NCBI GenBank assembly: GCA_002376845.1
Contig: DFOS01000004.1
Span: 1-57,979, forward strand
DNA from: Bdellovibrionaceae bacterium UBA3535
GTDB lineage: Bacteria; Bdellovibrionota; Bdellovibrionia; Bdellovibrionales; UBA840
Length of the DNA: 57,979 nt
Direction: 5' to 3'
Numbering within the stretch: position 1 is the first letter of the stretch; every line of letters begins with the position of its first letter. The translations under genes were made by a program, and so were the position numbers. Shown in pieces: positions 50,889-57,979 of the stretch. Under the pieces are notes generated by a model. It was given only the letters and a program-made list of their open reading frames with translations. It was not told the DNA's origin and made no database searches.

Positions 50889-51422
50889 TTAAAACTCCGC
50901 AACTCGTTTGATTTCTGTAGCACCCAAGGATTTCAAATGATTTTCTGCTTTCTCAGCAGAATATCCGTCCTCAGTTTCGGGAATAAAAAGGCAAAACTTA
51001 TGACTCGTAATGTCCGGGTCAATAATGGGCGGATCTACTTTTGGCAATCCATTTAAAATAAACATGGCTCCCACCGAGGCCAAAGCGGCAAATAAAATGG
51101 TGAGCTCAAAAACGATGGGAATATAACCTGGCAAAGCTTCGAGCAAGCCTAGAGGTTTGCCGGCCACATTAAGACGATAATTTACAGCCGATGTCCACCA
51201 GGTAAACCAAACACCAAAAGAGGCTCCTGTTAATCCCGCAAAGAATGTTACCCAAGGAATGGGAGAACGCTTAATGCCAGTAGCATCATCCATACCATGG
51301 ATGGGAAATGGGGAAAGCGAATCAAATTGCCTGTAACCTGCTGCATAGGTTTTCTTCGCAGCATCTAATAGCTTGTACTCATCTGGCCAAAAACCCGCAA
51401 CACCTGAAACACGCTTAGCCAT
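50889..51422 (-). CDS. actD: Alternative complex III subunit ActD (DUF3341)
   Basis: A 177-residue protein with two central transmembrane helices (WVTFFAGLTGASFGVWFTWW and IPIVFELTILFAALASVGAMF in parts) flanked by cytosolic ends. FDSLSPFPIHGMDDATGIKRSP is the DUF3341/ActD signature. ActD stabilises the membrane arm. The start overlaps the actC stop by 8 nt. Confidence 0.9.
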   Translation of the reverse strand: MAKRVSGVAGFWPDEYKLLDAAKKTYAAGYRQFDSLSPFPIHGMDDATGIKRSPIPWVTFFAGLTGASFGVWFTWWTSAVNYRLNVAGKPLGLLEALPGYIPIVFELTILFAALASVGAMFILNGLPKVDPPIIDPDITSHKFCLFIPETEDGYSAEKAENHLKSLGATEIKRVAEF

Positions 51423-52773
51423 GGTGACCTCCCTTTCTGCCCACTTCGTAGCAAGGTTTTACCTCTGACATGGATACCATAGGAATGACTCTTAAAAATA
51501 AGAGGAAGAGGGTAAAAAACATACCAAAACTACCAATCAAAACTCCCCAGTCGGCGAATTTAAAGGTGAAATCACTCCAATTCACCGGCAAGAAGTCTCG
51601 GTGCAAAGAGGTTACGGTAATCACAAAACGTTCGAACCACATACCAATGTTTACAAAAATCGAAACCACAAACATTACGGGAATGCTTCGACGAAATTTT
51701 TTGATCCAAAAAATCTGCGGCGACAATACGTTACAGGAAACCATGATCCAATAAGACCAAGCAAGTGGACCCGTTGCACGGTTTAAAAAAGCAAATTGTT
51801 CGTAATGCACACCCGAGTACCAAGCAATAAAAAATTCGGAAGCGTAGGCATAACCCACCATCAAACCTGTGGTCATAATGATTTTATTCATGACCTCAAA
51901 ATGATCCAAAGTGATATAGCTTTTGATTTGCGGAAATCCTTCGCGAACCAAAACCATCAAAGTCACCACCATGGCAAAACCAGAGAAAATCGCACCAGCA
52001 ACAAAGTATGGCGGAAATATAGTGGTATGCCAGCCTGGAAGTGTGGCCACGGCAAAGTCAAAAGATACAATGGTGTGAACCGACAAAACCAACGGAGTGG
52101 ATAATCCCGCAAGAATTAAATAAACCATTTCGTAATGGGACCAATTGCGATTGGTACCGCGCCAGCCCATGGAAAACATACCATAAATCACTCTGCGCAG
52201 ATTGGTTTTCGCTCGGTCACGCACGGTTGCAAGATCCGGTATCATACCTACATACCAAAAAACTGCGGATACGGTAGCATAGGTAGAAACAGCAAAAACG
52301 TCCCACAAAAGTGGAGAGCGAAAGTTCACCCACAATGGACCTCGTTGATTGGGATATGGCAATAGCCAATAAGCCAACCAAGGACGACCCGTGTGCATCA
52401 AAGGAAAGATACCAGCGGTCATTACGGCAAAAACCGTCATCGCCTCAGCCGCTCGGGCAATTCCAGTACGCCACTTCTGACGAAACAAAAACAAAATGGC
52501 CGAAATCAATGTCCCTGCGTGCCCAATACCAATCCAAAAAACAAAGGTGACAATGTCCGTTCCCCAACCAATGGGATGGTTCACTCCCATGGTGCCCATA
52601 CCAGTCCATGCTATATATCCGAGAACACATACATAGAAGAGCAGCACCGTAATGGCTAAGCCAAAGAGCTGAAACCATTTGATACCAGGAAAAGACTCTA
52701 GCGGCTGACAAATATCATCACTAATGTCTTTGTAGGTTTTATCACCTTCTATTAAAATATTACGTTTAATCAT
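51415..52773 (-). CDS. actC: Alternative complex III, NrfD-like quinol-oxidising subunit ActC
   Basis: A 452-residue NrfD/PsrC-family membrane protein with about ten helices. FWIGIGHAGTLISAILFLFRQKWRT and LPYPNQRGPLWVNFRSPLLWD are typical of ActC, which binds menaquinol. The ATG at 52773 overlaps the actB stop by one base (TAATG) and has GGAGGAG upstream; a longer frame begins at 52857 but would start inside actB. It is translationally coupled to actB. Confidence 0.93.
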   Translation of the reverse strand: MIKRNILIEGDKTYKDISDDICQPLESFPGIKWFQLFGLAITVLLFYVCVLGYIAWTGMGTMGVNHPIGWGTDIVTFVFWIGIGHAGTLISAILFLFRQKWRTGIARAAEAMTVFAVMTAGIFPLMHTGRPWLAYWLLPYPNQRGPLWVNFRSPLLWDVFAVSTYATVSAVFWYVGMIPDLATVRDRAKTNLRRVIYGMFSMGWRGTNRNWSHYEMVYLILAGLSTPLVLSVHTIVSFDFAVATLPGWHTTIFPPYFVAGAIFSGFAMVVTLMVLVREGFPQIKSYITLDHFEVMNKIIMTTGLMVGYAYASEFFIAWYSGVHYEQFAFLNRATGPLAWSYWIMVSCNVLSPQIFWIKKFRRSIPVMFVVSIFVNIGMWFERFVITVTSLHRDFLPVNWSDFTFKFADWGVLIGSFGMFFTLFLLFLRVIPMVSMSEVKPCYEVGRKGGHHG

Positions 52774-55700
52774 TAGTGATCTCCTCCGTGCCCAGTAGAA
52801 ATAGAATCTTTGTTGCGAATTTTGGTTAGATATTTCACTGCAGGCTGTGCATGCCACTCTTCTAGAACTTTATAAGCATTCTTTTTGGCCTGCATTTTAC
52901 TCACCCTACTGTTGGGATCGTTTACATCACCAAAAACAATGGCATCCGTTGGGCAAGCTGCCTCGCACGCTGTAACAACATCTCCGTCCTCGTAGCTAGT
53001 GCCTTGAACTTTATGCTCCGCTTTTACCTCTTCGATACGATGAACACAGAAAGTACATTTTTCCATCACCCCTCGCGAGCGTACCGTAACCGAAGGATTG
53101 TAAGCTTCTTTTGGTGTATCAATATCGCGGTCACCTTTGGTGTAAGCAAACCAGTTAAAACGACGAACTTTGTAAGGACAGTTGTTTGAACAATATCGAG
53201 TTCCCACACAACGATTGTAAGTCATTTCATTGATGCCCTCTGGCGAATGGGTCGTAGCAAGTACCGGACAAACACTTTCGCAAGGGGCATTGTCGCAATG
53301 TTGGCAGAGCATGGGTTGAAAATAGACTTCTGGATCTTTTGGTATATCGTCGTGCAAAGCAGAGCCAGAATAGTAACGATCGATTCGCATCCACTGCATT
53401 TCACGGCCTTCTAGAACATACTTTTTACCAACCACAGGAATGTTGTTTTCCGATTGGCAAGCCACCACGCAAGCGGAACAGCCAATACAAGCATTCTGAT
53501 CAATGGTCATGCCCCATTTATGCCCCTTATACTCATGCTTAGGCCAAATGGAGAAAATCTTATGTTTGTGAATTCCGCTGGCTGGATTTTTTAAATAATC
53601 TTTTAAAGTGGCTTCCACAACAATGCTTCTGCCTTCCATATGATGATGCCCCTGCGTGTTCGCAATCTGGGTCTTCTCGCCAGTCTTGGTAAAGCTAGCT
53701 GGCAAAGCGGCCGTAACCATTTCATCACGAGTCATCTTTGCTAGATTCCATGCGTTTACGCCCAAGCCTTTCGCCACTTTGCCCCATGAATGGCCGTAAC
53801 CCACGGCTAAGCCCAGTGTGGAATCTTCTTGGCCGATCTGTACGAAAACAGGAACCTTTAATTTTTTGCCATCAACTTCCAAACTAACAATATCACCATC
53901 TTTTAATTTTTCTTTTTTGGCTGTAGCATAGGAAATCGTTAAATAATTTTCCCAAGTATTTTTTGTTACCGGATCTGGCATCTCTTGTAGCCAAGGCATA
54001 TTGGCCATGGCACCGTCACCGATGGCAGACTTTTGGTACAAACTAAGTTCATAATTAGAAGACTTGGTGTTTGATTTTTTTACTTGCGAAAGAGCATCCA
54101 TACGAAATCTTCTGGCAGTGAAGTCTCTTTCTCTTTGGCTTTCCTTGGTATCGACAAATCCGGCTTGCAATAAAGCCACCCAGGATCTTTCAAAATCACC
54201 TGAAAGGGCATTTAGTCGGTTTTTCCAAGTCCAACGAACATAATCATACCAAGATTCCAATTCGTTCAACCTTGCCGGACCTTTTTCTAAGAAGTAAGCC
54301 CATGTCATTAAATTAAAGCCTATGCTTCGAGTATCACCAATTGGGCGAATGGTGGGCTGCTGGATATTGTACATTCCTGGTAAGTACTCGGCATCGCCCC
54401 ACTCCTCTAAAGGATGCGACTCAGCAAGTATATAGTCCGCCATTTCTGCGGTTTCATCCATATACATGGTCGAGTAAATCAAAGTTACCTTCTTTAAGGC
54501 CTGCAATAATTTTTTATTCTCAGGGTGCTGGTAAACAGGATTCACGCCGCTAACTAGCAAGGTATCGATCTTGCCACTTTCAATGTCCGCAATCAAACGA
54601 GCCACATCCGCATCGCTACCCTGAAAAGCCTGTAGACTATTTTGATAATCCACCGTCTTGCCATCGTTTTCTAAAATCGTATTTAAGAAATTGCAGGAAA
54701 TTTGTAGTGCTAGAGCATCTTCTGTTTTTGCGTTGATACCACCAGCAACTACCAAGGATTTACCTCGCTGCTCCCATATGTCCTTGGCGATTTGCGAAAA
54801 GAGCTCTTTTTCAATATTCAATTCTGCCGCAACGTTAGCAAATTCCTTCAATTTGCTTTTTACCAAATCACTATTGGCATAATTGCTATGACCTTCCTTC
54901 ACCACGATTTCATGGGCAAGACCCATGGCAACCTTAACTAGGTCTGAGTTCTTTACGCGTATGCGGTAGTCGGCATTGGCACCAGTTAAGGACATTAAAG
55001 CCTCAAAAACCACCAGACGCGACATATCTGGGCCAGGCTGCCGCGTTTTTGCAAAGCTCACAGCATTCGCTGTAGGATTTGCATAGGTTCCTAGAAAGTC
55101 TGCTCCCAGACTGATAATGTATTTGGCTTTGTCAAAACGATATTGAGGGAAAACCTCATCCCCATAGGACAGCTCTTGGCCACGGCGAACTTCGCTGTGA
55201 TTGATACTATCGTCATAGTAAACTTGCGCAGAAAAGGTCTTGGCAAAATCGCTGACAACTCCTGCTCGCGAAGGAGACGGATTGGAAGCTAGTAGCATTC
55301 CTAGCTTAGCGCCATCAATAACTTTGGTTAGGCTTTCATCCATTTTCTCGTAGGTAACATCATTCCAATTGCGCTGATGAAAGTCCTTGTCTTTTTCTAC
55401 ACGTATTCTTGGTTTTTTTAAGCGATCAGGATCGTACAAACTAACCACATGTGCATGCATTCTAGCAGACAGTGCCGATCGGTTTAATGGGAATGCAGAA
55501 TTACCCTGCATACTAATAGGTCTTCCCTCACGAGTGCGCACAATTGTAGAAAAGAACTCTCCATTATCAAAGGCGGATGAGGCATAAAAATTCGCCTTAC
55601 CCGGAATCACGTCATGGGGCCTCTCGCTGTAAGGCACGATTCTTTGCGTTGGACGACGCACACATGCGGTGGAGGCCAAAGCCAAGGAAGCTCCCATTAA

Positions 55701-55850
55701 TTTTAAAAAGTCTCTTCTTGCTACCGGATCTGCTGCGTCTTCTTGCAATGGTGAACGCATAAATTCTTTTTCGGCTTGTTCATTGAACTTTTCCGGATCG
55801 ACAAACTCTTCTAAGCTTTTCCAGTATCTTTTTTTGTTGATCTTTTCCAT
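52773..55850 (-). CDS. actB: Alternative complex III, iron-sulphur subunit ActB (fused)
   Basis: A 1,025-residue exported protein combining a molybdopterin-oxidoreductase-like domain (about 55-740, without evident cofactor-binding Cys/Ser) and a ferredoxin-type C-terminal domain. A twin-arginine signal RRDFLKLMGAS (Arg45-Arg46) is present. Four iron-sulphur cysteine clusters occur after about residue 790: CIGCSACVVAC, CQHCDNAPCESVCP, CVGTRYCSNNCP and CTFCVHR with CEAACP. This fusion is normal for ActB and forms the electron wire of the complex. Confidence 0.93.
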   Translation of the reverse strand: MEKINKKRYWKSLEEFVDPEKFNEQAEKEFMRSPLQEDAADPVARRDFLKLMGASLALASTACVRRPTQRIVPYSERPHDVIPGKANFYASSAFDNGEFFSTIVRTREGRPISMQGNSAFPLNRSALSARMHAHVVSLYDPDRLKKPRIRVEKDKDFHQRNWNDVTYEKMDESLTKVIDGAKLGMLLASNPSPSRAGVVSDFAKTFSAQVYYDDSINHSEVRRGQELSYGDEVFPQYRFDKAKYIISLGADFLGTYANPTANAVSFAKTRQPGPDMSRLVVFEALMSLTGANADYRIRVKNSDLVKVAMGLAHEIVVKEGHSNYANSDLVKSKLKEFANVAAELNIEKELFSQIAKDIWEQRGKSLVVAGGINAKTEDALALQISCNFLNTILENDGKTVDYQNSLQAFQGSDADVARLIADIESGKIDTLLVSGVNPVYQHPENKKLLQALKKVTLIYSTMYMDETAEMADYILAESHPLEEWGDAEYLPGMYNIQQPTIRPIGDTRSIGFNLMTWAYFLEKGPARLNELESWYDYVRWTWKNRLNALSGDFERSWVALLQAGFVDTKESQRERDFTARRFRMDALSQVKKSNTKSSNYELSLYQKSAIGDGAMANMPWLQEMPDPVTKNTWENYLTISYATAKKEKLKDGDIVSLEVDGKKLKVPVFVQIGQEDSTLGLAVGYGHSWGKVAKGLGVNAWNLAKMTRDEMVTAALPASFTKTGEKTQIANTQGHHHMEGRSIVVEATLKDYLKNPASGIHKHKIFSIWPKHEYKGHKWGMTIDQNACIGCSACVVACQSENNIPVVGKKYVLEGREMQWMRIDRYYSGSALHDDIPKDPEVYFQPMLCQHCDNAPCESVCPVLATTHSPEGINEMTYNRCVGTRYCSNNCPYKVRRFNWFAYTKGDRDIDTPKEAYNPSVTVRSRGVMEKCTFCVHRIEEVKAEHKVQGTSYEDGDVVTACEAACPTDAIVFGDVNDPNSRVSKMQAKKNAYKVLEEWHAQPAVKYLTKIRNKDSISTGHGGDH

Positions 55851-55862
55851 GCTATCTCTTCC

Positions 55863-56456
55863 TTAGTAGTGACATGTCGAACAATTAACAGGTGCATTGT
55901 GTTCCGGCTTACGGTGACACTGTACACACCAACCCATAGATAAATCTTCCACTTGGTAAACCTTGGTCATTTGGTCAATTCGCCCATGACAAGTATAACA
56001 AGCAGCTTGGCGGTCTTCATTGGTAATATTGGTTGCATCCTGATAGTCAGTAACGGCAGCTCCACGCTTTTTGGCATTGATTTGTGAAAGCTTCATGATG
56101 TGTGGAGCATGGTTAAAATGGGCAAAGTCAGGCAGCATATGCACTCGCACCCAAGGAATGGACTCCCCTTTATTGTAAGCGTCCGCTAGTTGTTTGATAA
56201 GCGGCTTATCTGTTGCCACCGATTTATGACAATTCATACATATGTTAAGACTGGGAACACTCGCATGACGGCCCTTATCCACATGGGCATGACAATACAA
56301 GCACGGAATCTTATAGGTGCCTGCGTGCAATGCGTGGTCGTAGGGAATGGGTTGCTCCGGCATATACCCATCGTTGTAACCAACGGAGGGTGCTTCGCAA
56401 GCAACAAGTGTCAAAAGAGGGATTCCTAAAGCCAAATGAATCAGTAATTTTCGCAT
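55863..56456 (-). CDS. actA: Alternative complex III, pentahaem cytochrome c ActA
   Basis: A 197-residue multihaem cytochrome with five CxxCH motifs: CLYCH (52-56), CMNCH (73-77), CYTCH (153-157), CVQCH (177-181) and CSTCH (192-196). The N-terminus carries a lipobox LVAC (Cys20), so this ActA seems to be a lipoprotein. It heads the operon and lies 12 bp before actB. Haem-ligand candidates include HALHAG and FNHAPH. The 421-bp region upstream (56457-56877) has only a weak small ORF and no clear promoter. Confidence 0.93.
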   Translation of the reverse strand: MRKLLIHLALGIPLLTLVACEAPSVGYNDGYMPEQPIPYDHALHAGTYKIPCLYCHAHVDKGRHASVPSLNICMNCHKSVATDKPLIKQLADAYNKGESIPWVRVHMLPDFAHFNHAPHIMKLSQINAKKRGAAVTDYQDATNITNEDRQAACYTCHGRIDQMTKVYQVEDLSMGWCVQCHRKPEHNAPVNCSTCHY

Positions 56457-56621
56457 TTTACCCTTCTAAAACAATATTAAATTCAATTAGATTGCAGAAA
56501 AAATACATAGCTTTTAGTTGCAATTCAAATAACTTTTTGAAATCTAAGTGAAAAAATGAAGATTGTTTTTATAAATTGTTTGCATTATCATTCTGCTTGC
56601 ACATTAAGCTTGCAATTATTT

Positions 56622-56816
56622 ATGAAAAAATTTGCGCGAAGAAAATTATTACGAAACTTAGTTAATGAATTAGGCAAAACCTCTGCTCATACTATGCGCA
56701 GTTACAATATGGCTGACGTGGTAGCAGACGAAGATCTAGATCTTCGCTCTTTTCAACCTGATATTGAACGGGACTCTCGAGCCTTAAACTGTACTCGACC
56801 AAAGAAGAGATCCTAA
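56622..56816 (+). CDS. Possible small protein
   Basis: A 64-residue basic ORF (MKKFARRKLLRNL start) with no recognisable family and no clear Shine-Dalgarno; the frame is open back to 56556. The amino-acid usage is plausible (DEDLDLRSFQPDIERDSR). It fills the otherwise empty gap between actA and the propeller lipoprotein. It may be real or chance. Confidence 0.3.
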   Translation: MKKFARRKLLRNLVNELGKTSAHTMRSYNMADVVADEDLDLRSFQPDIERDSRALNCTRPKKRS

Positions 56817-56877
56817 ACAATTCACTTATAATTTTTCATAATTAGCCGATTTAAAATAAAACAAAAATTGGAGAATT

Positions 56878-57807
56878 ATGTTCAACCTTCGTGCCTTTTC
56901 GATGGGCTTAATAAGCTTAGTATTGATCAACTGCTCCAGTGCGCCCGAAGGAGAAGTTTTCTGGGCCGCAGCCGGGGCTGGGCAAACACGCATTTTGGTG
57001 GCAAATGTACAAAATGGTAACGAAGCTATCAGCATTTATGATGCCAATGGCAATGTCAGTGGCATTCTGGATGATTTTTCTTTAGAAAATCTAGACCCCG
57101 AAGGCATGGTAGCATTGAACCCAACGGAATTTCTAATTTCGCTAGATGGGATTGATCAAATCCGCCGCGTAAATATTTTTGGCGAAACTCTATCCACAAT
57201 TAGCAACACCAACCTAAATGGCAATATCTATCAAATTGCCGCCAACAACGACACAGTATTCGTTATCGAGTCCAATCGTATTGAGTGTTTTGAAAAAGAT
57301 AGTGGCAATCGCATTGCCAATCCATGCATTGATACCAACGTAGGTGCATGCACTTTATCTACTCCTCGTAGTCTTACTATCAATGCCGATGGCAACCTAG
57401 TTGTGATCAATAACGGAAATGATCGTATTTTGGTTTATGATGTTAGCGACCCCACTGCTACCAGCTGTATTTCGAGCAATACAGCGGCGAATGGTTTGAA
57501 CCCAGTAGGTGTGCTCGCCCACTCCAATGGCAACCTCTACATAAGCACACAGGGAGATGACCAGGTCTATGAACTTGCAGGTGATGGCACGGGGGGTATC
57601 ACTTCCATTTACAATCCTGGCACTAGCATTCTTAACAATCCCACAGCCCTTGCTGAAATGCCCGATGGTTCCATTTTGGTAGCAAGTGATGGAACCAACG
57701 ATATCTTGCGCATTGACAGCGATGGCACTCCTATTGCTGTACCCTTTATTCGCACGGCCCTTACTTTGAATGTAAGCTCCATTCTAGTTGTAGGAGGAGG
57801 AAATTGA
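56878..57807 (+). CDS. NHL/beta-propeller lipoprotein
   Basis: A 309-residue lipoprotein with lipobox VLINC (Cys19). The body has about six repeats of the type DGNLVVINNGNDRILVYD, NGNLYISTQGDDQVYEL and DGSILVASDGTNDILRID, matching NHL/SMP-30-like six-bladed propellers. Such domains bind ligands or partner proteins; no catalytic residues were identified. GGAG precedes the ATG. It overlaps the next short ORF by 4 nt. Confidence 0.75.
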   Translation: MFNLRAFSMGLISLVLINCSSAPEGEVFWAAAGAGQTRILVANVQNGNEAISIYDANGNVSGILDDFSLENLDPEGMVALNPTEFLISLDGIDQIRRVNIFGETLSTISNTNLNGNIYQIAANNDTVFVIESNRIECFEKDSGNRIANPCIDTNVGACTLSTPRSLTINADGNLVVINNGNDRILVYDVSDPTATSCISSNTAANGLNPVGVLAHSNGNLYISTQGDDQVYELAGDGTGGITSIYNPGTSILNNPTALAEMPDGSILVASDGTNDILRIDSDGTPIAVPFIRTALTLNVSSILVVGGGN

Positions 57808-57974
57808 TATTTCTACTCCTCTTATTCGCTTTTATTAGCCCCAAGGCATGGTCGCAAGAACGCGACTCCCTGAGCTTTAATTTGGAAATTGGTAGCCCAG
57901 AAATACAAATCACCAATCCAGATGATTCCATCGCCTACTATGATGGAATCGCAACTGACCTTCCCTTAGTTTAA
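57804..57974 (+). CDS. Short secreted ORF, possibly frameshifted start of a larger gene
   Basis: A 56-residue ORF from a TTG preceded by AGGAGG (57792-57797), overlapping the upstream stop by 4 nt. It begins with a signal peptide (ILLLLFAFISPKAWSQ) and the following SLSFNLEIGSPEIQI looks like the first strands of an outer-membrane barrel, but a TAA stops it 5 bp before the window ends. In the GTTTAACGG context one added T would keep the frame open, so a frameshift is possible. Confidence 0.45.
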   Translation: MIFLLLLFAFISPKAWSQERDSLSFNLEIGSPEIQITNPDDSIAYYDGIATDLPLV

Positions 57975-57979
57975 CGGAC

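Noticed and set aside
1..57979. CRISPR array or insertion sequence
   Set aside because: No regularly spaced repeats and no transposase-like ORF were found on either strand.

Overview
The window (57,979 bp, fairly AT-rich, dense coding on both strands) looks like chromosomal DNA of a Gram-negative, marine-type bacterium, most likely a Bdellovibrionota/Bdellovibrio-like lineage. That assignment is an inference from gene content: an alternative complex III (ACIII) operon, a mevalonate-pathway operon fused to the L35/L20 ribosomal genes, a monomeric isocitrate dehydrogenase, many lipoproteins and secreted hydrolases, and predicted outer-membrane beta-barrels. No rRNA, CRISPR array, phage or intact insertion sequence was seen; the one tRNA is tRNA-Cys(GCA).

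Layout. 0.1-11.4 kb: surface lipoproteins (LamG/ConA-like, PA14), envelope proteins, a secreted phospholipase-D-like protein, and metabolic genes (dCMP deaminase, monomeric IDH, aldehyde dehydrogenase). 11.7-12.9 kb: a DUF952 gene, then a HigB/HigA-type toxin-antitoxin pair packed exactly between two 14-bp copies of the tRNA-Cys 3' end. 12.9-16.5 kb: secreted serine hydrolase divergent from a three-gene envelope operon of unknown function. 16.6-21.7 kb: Hsp20 behind a sigma32-like promoter, an MBL-fold hydrolase whose start codon abuts the Hsp20 terminator, and pstSCAB without phoU. 21.8-27.7 kb: LysR-type regulator, dihydroorotase, secreted EEP nuclease, RNase HIII, rsmG and a SpoU methyltransferase. 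27.7-32.1 kb (minus strand): rpmI-rplT-fni-phosphomevalonate kinase-mvaD-mevalonate kinase, tightly overlapped. 32.3-41.2 kb: a lipoprotein and an 8.2-kb gene for a 2,718-residue Calx-beta surface protein. 41.2-44.2 kb: thrS-infC-ychJ. 44.4-49.2 kb: bioY, an RsmI-like methyltransferase, two small lipoproteins with matching sigma54-like promoters, and two unknown secreted proteins. 49.2-56.5 kb: the complete actABCDEF operon. The right end carries an NHL-type propeller lipoprotein and a short secreted ORF.

The two most unusual pieces of architecture are: (1) the giant surface-protein gene is bracketed by ~50-bp direct repeats (43/50 identical) and sits exactly where the conserved thrS-infC-rpmI-rplT ribosomal cluster should be continuous, as if a one-gene cassette had been inserted; (2) the 0.69-kb higBA unit lies between duplicated tRNA-Cys ends, with no integrase. 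Other signals are an AUA start codon for infC, several genes whose promoters place the transcription start at or next to the AUG (leaderless-type: higB, pyrC, rsmG), and a terminator hairpin that doubles as the Shine-Dalgarno of the next gene.
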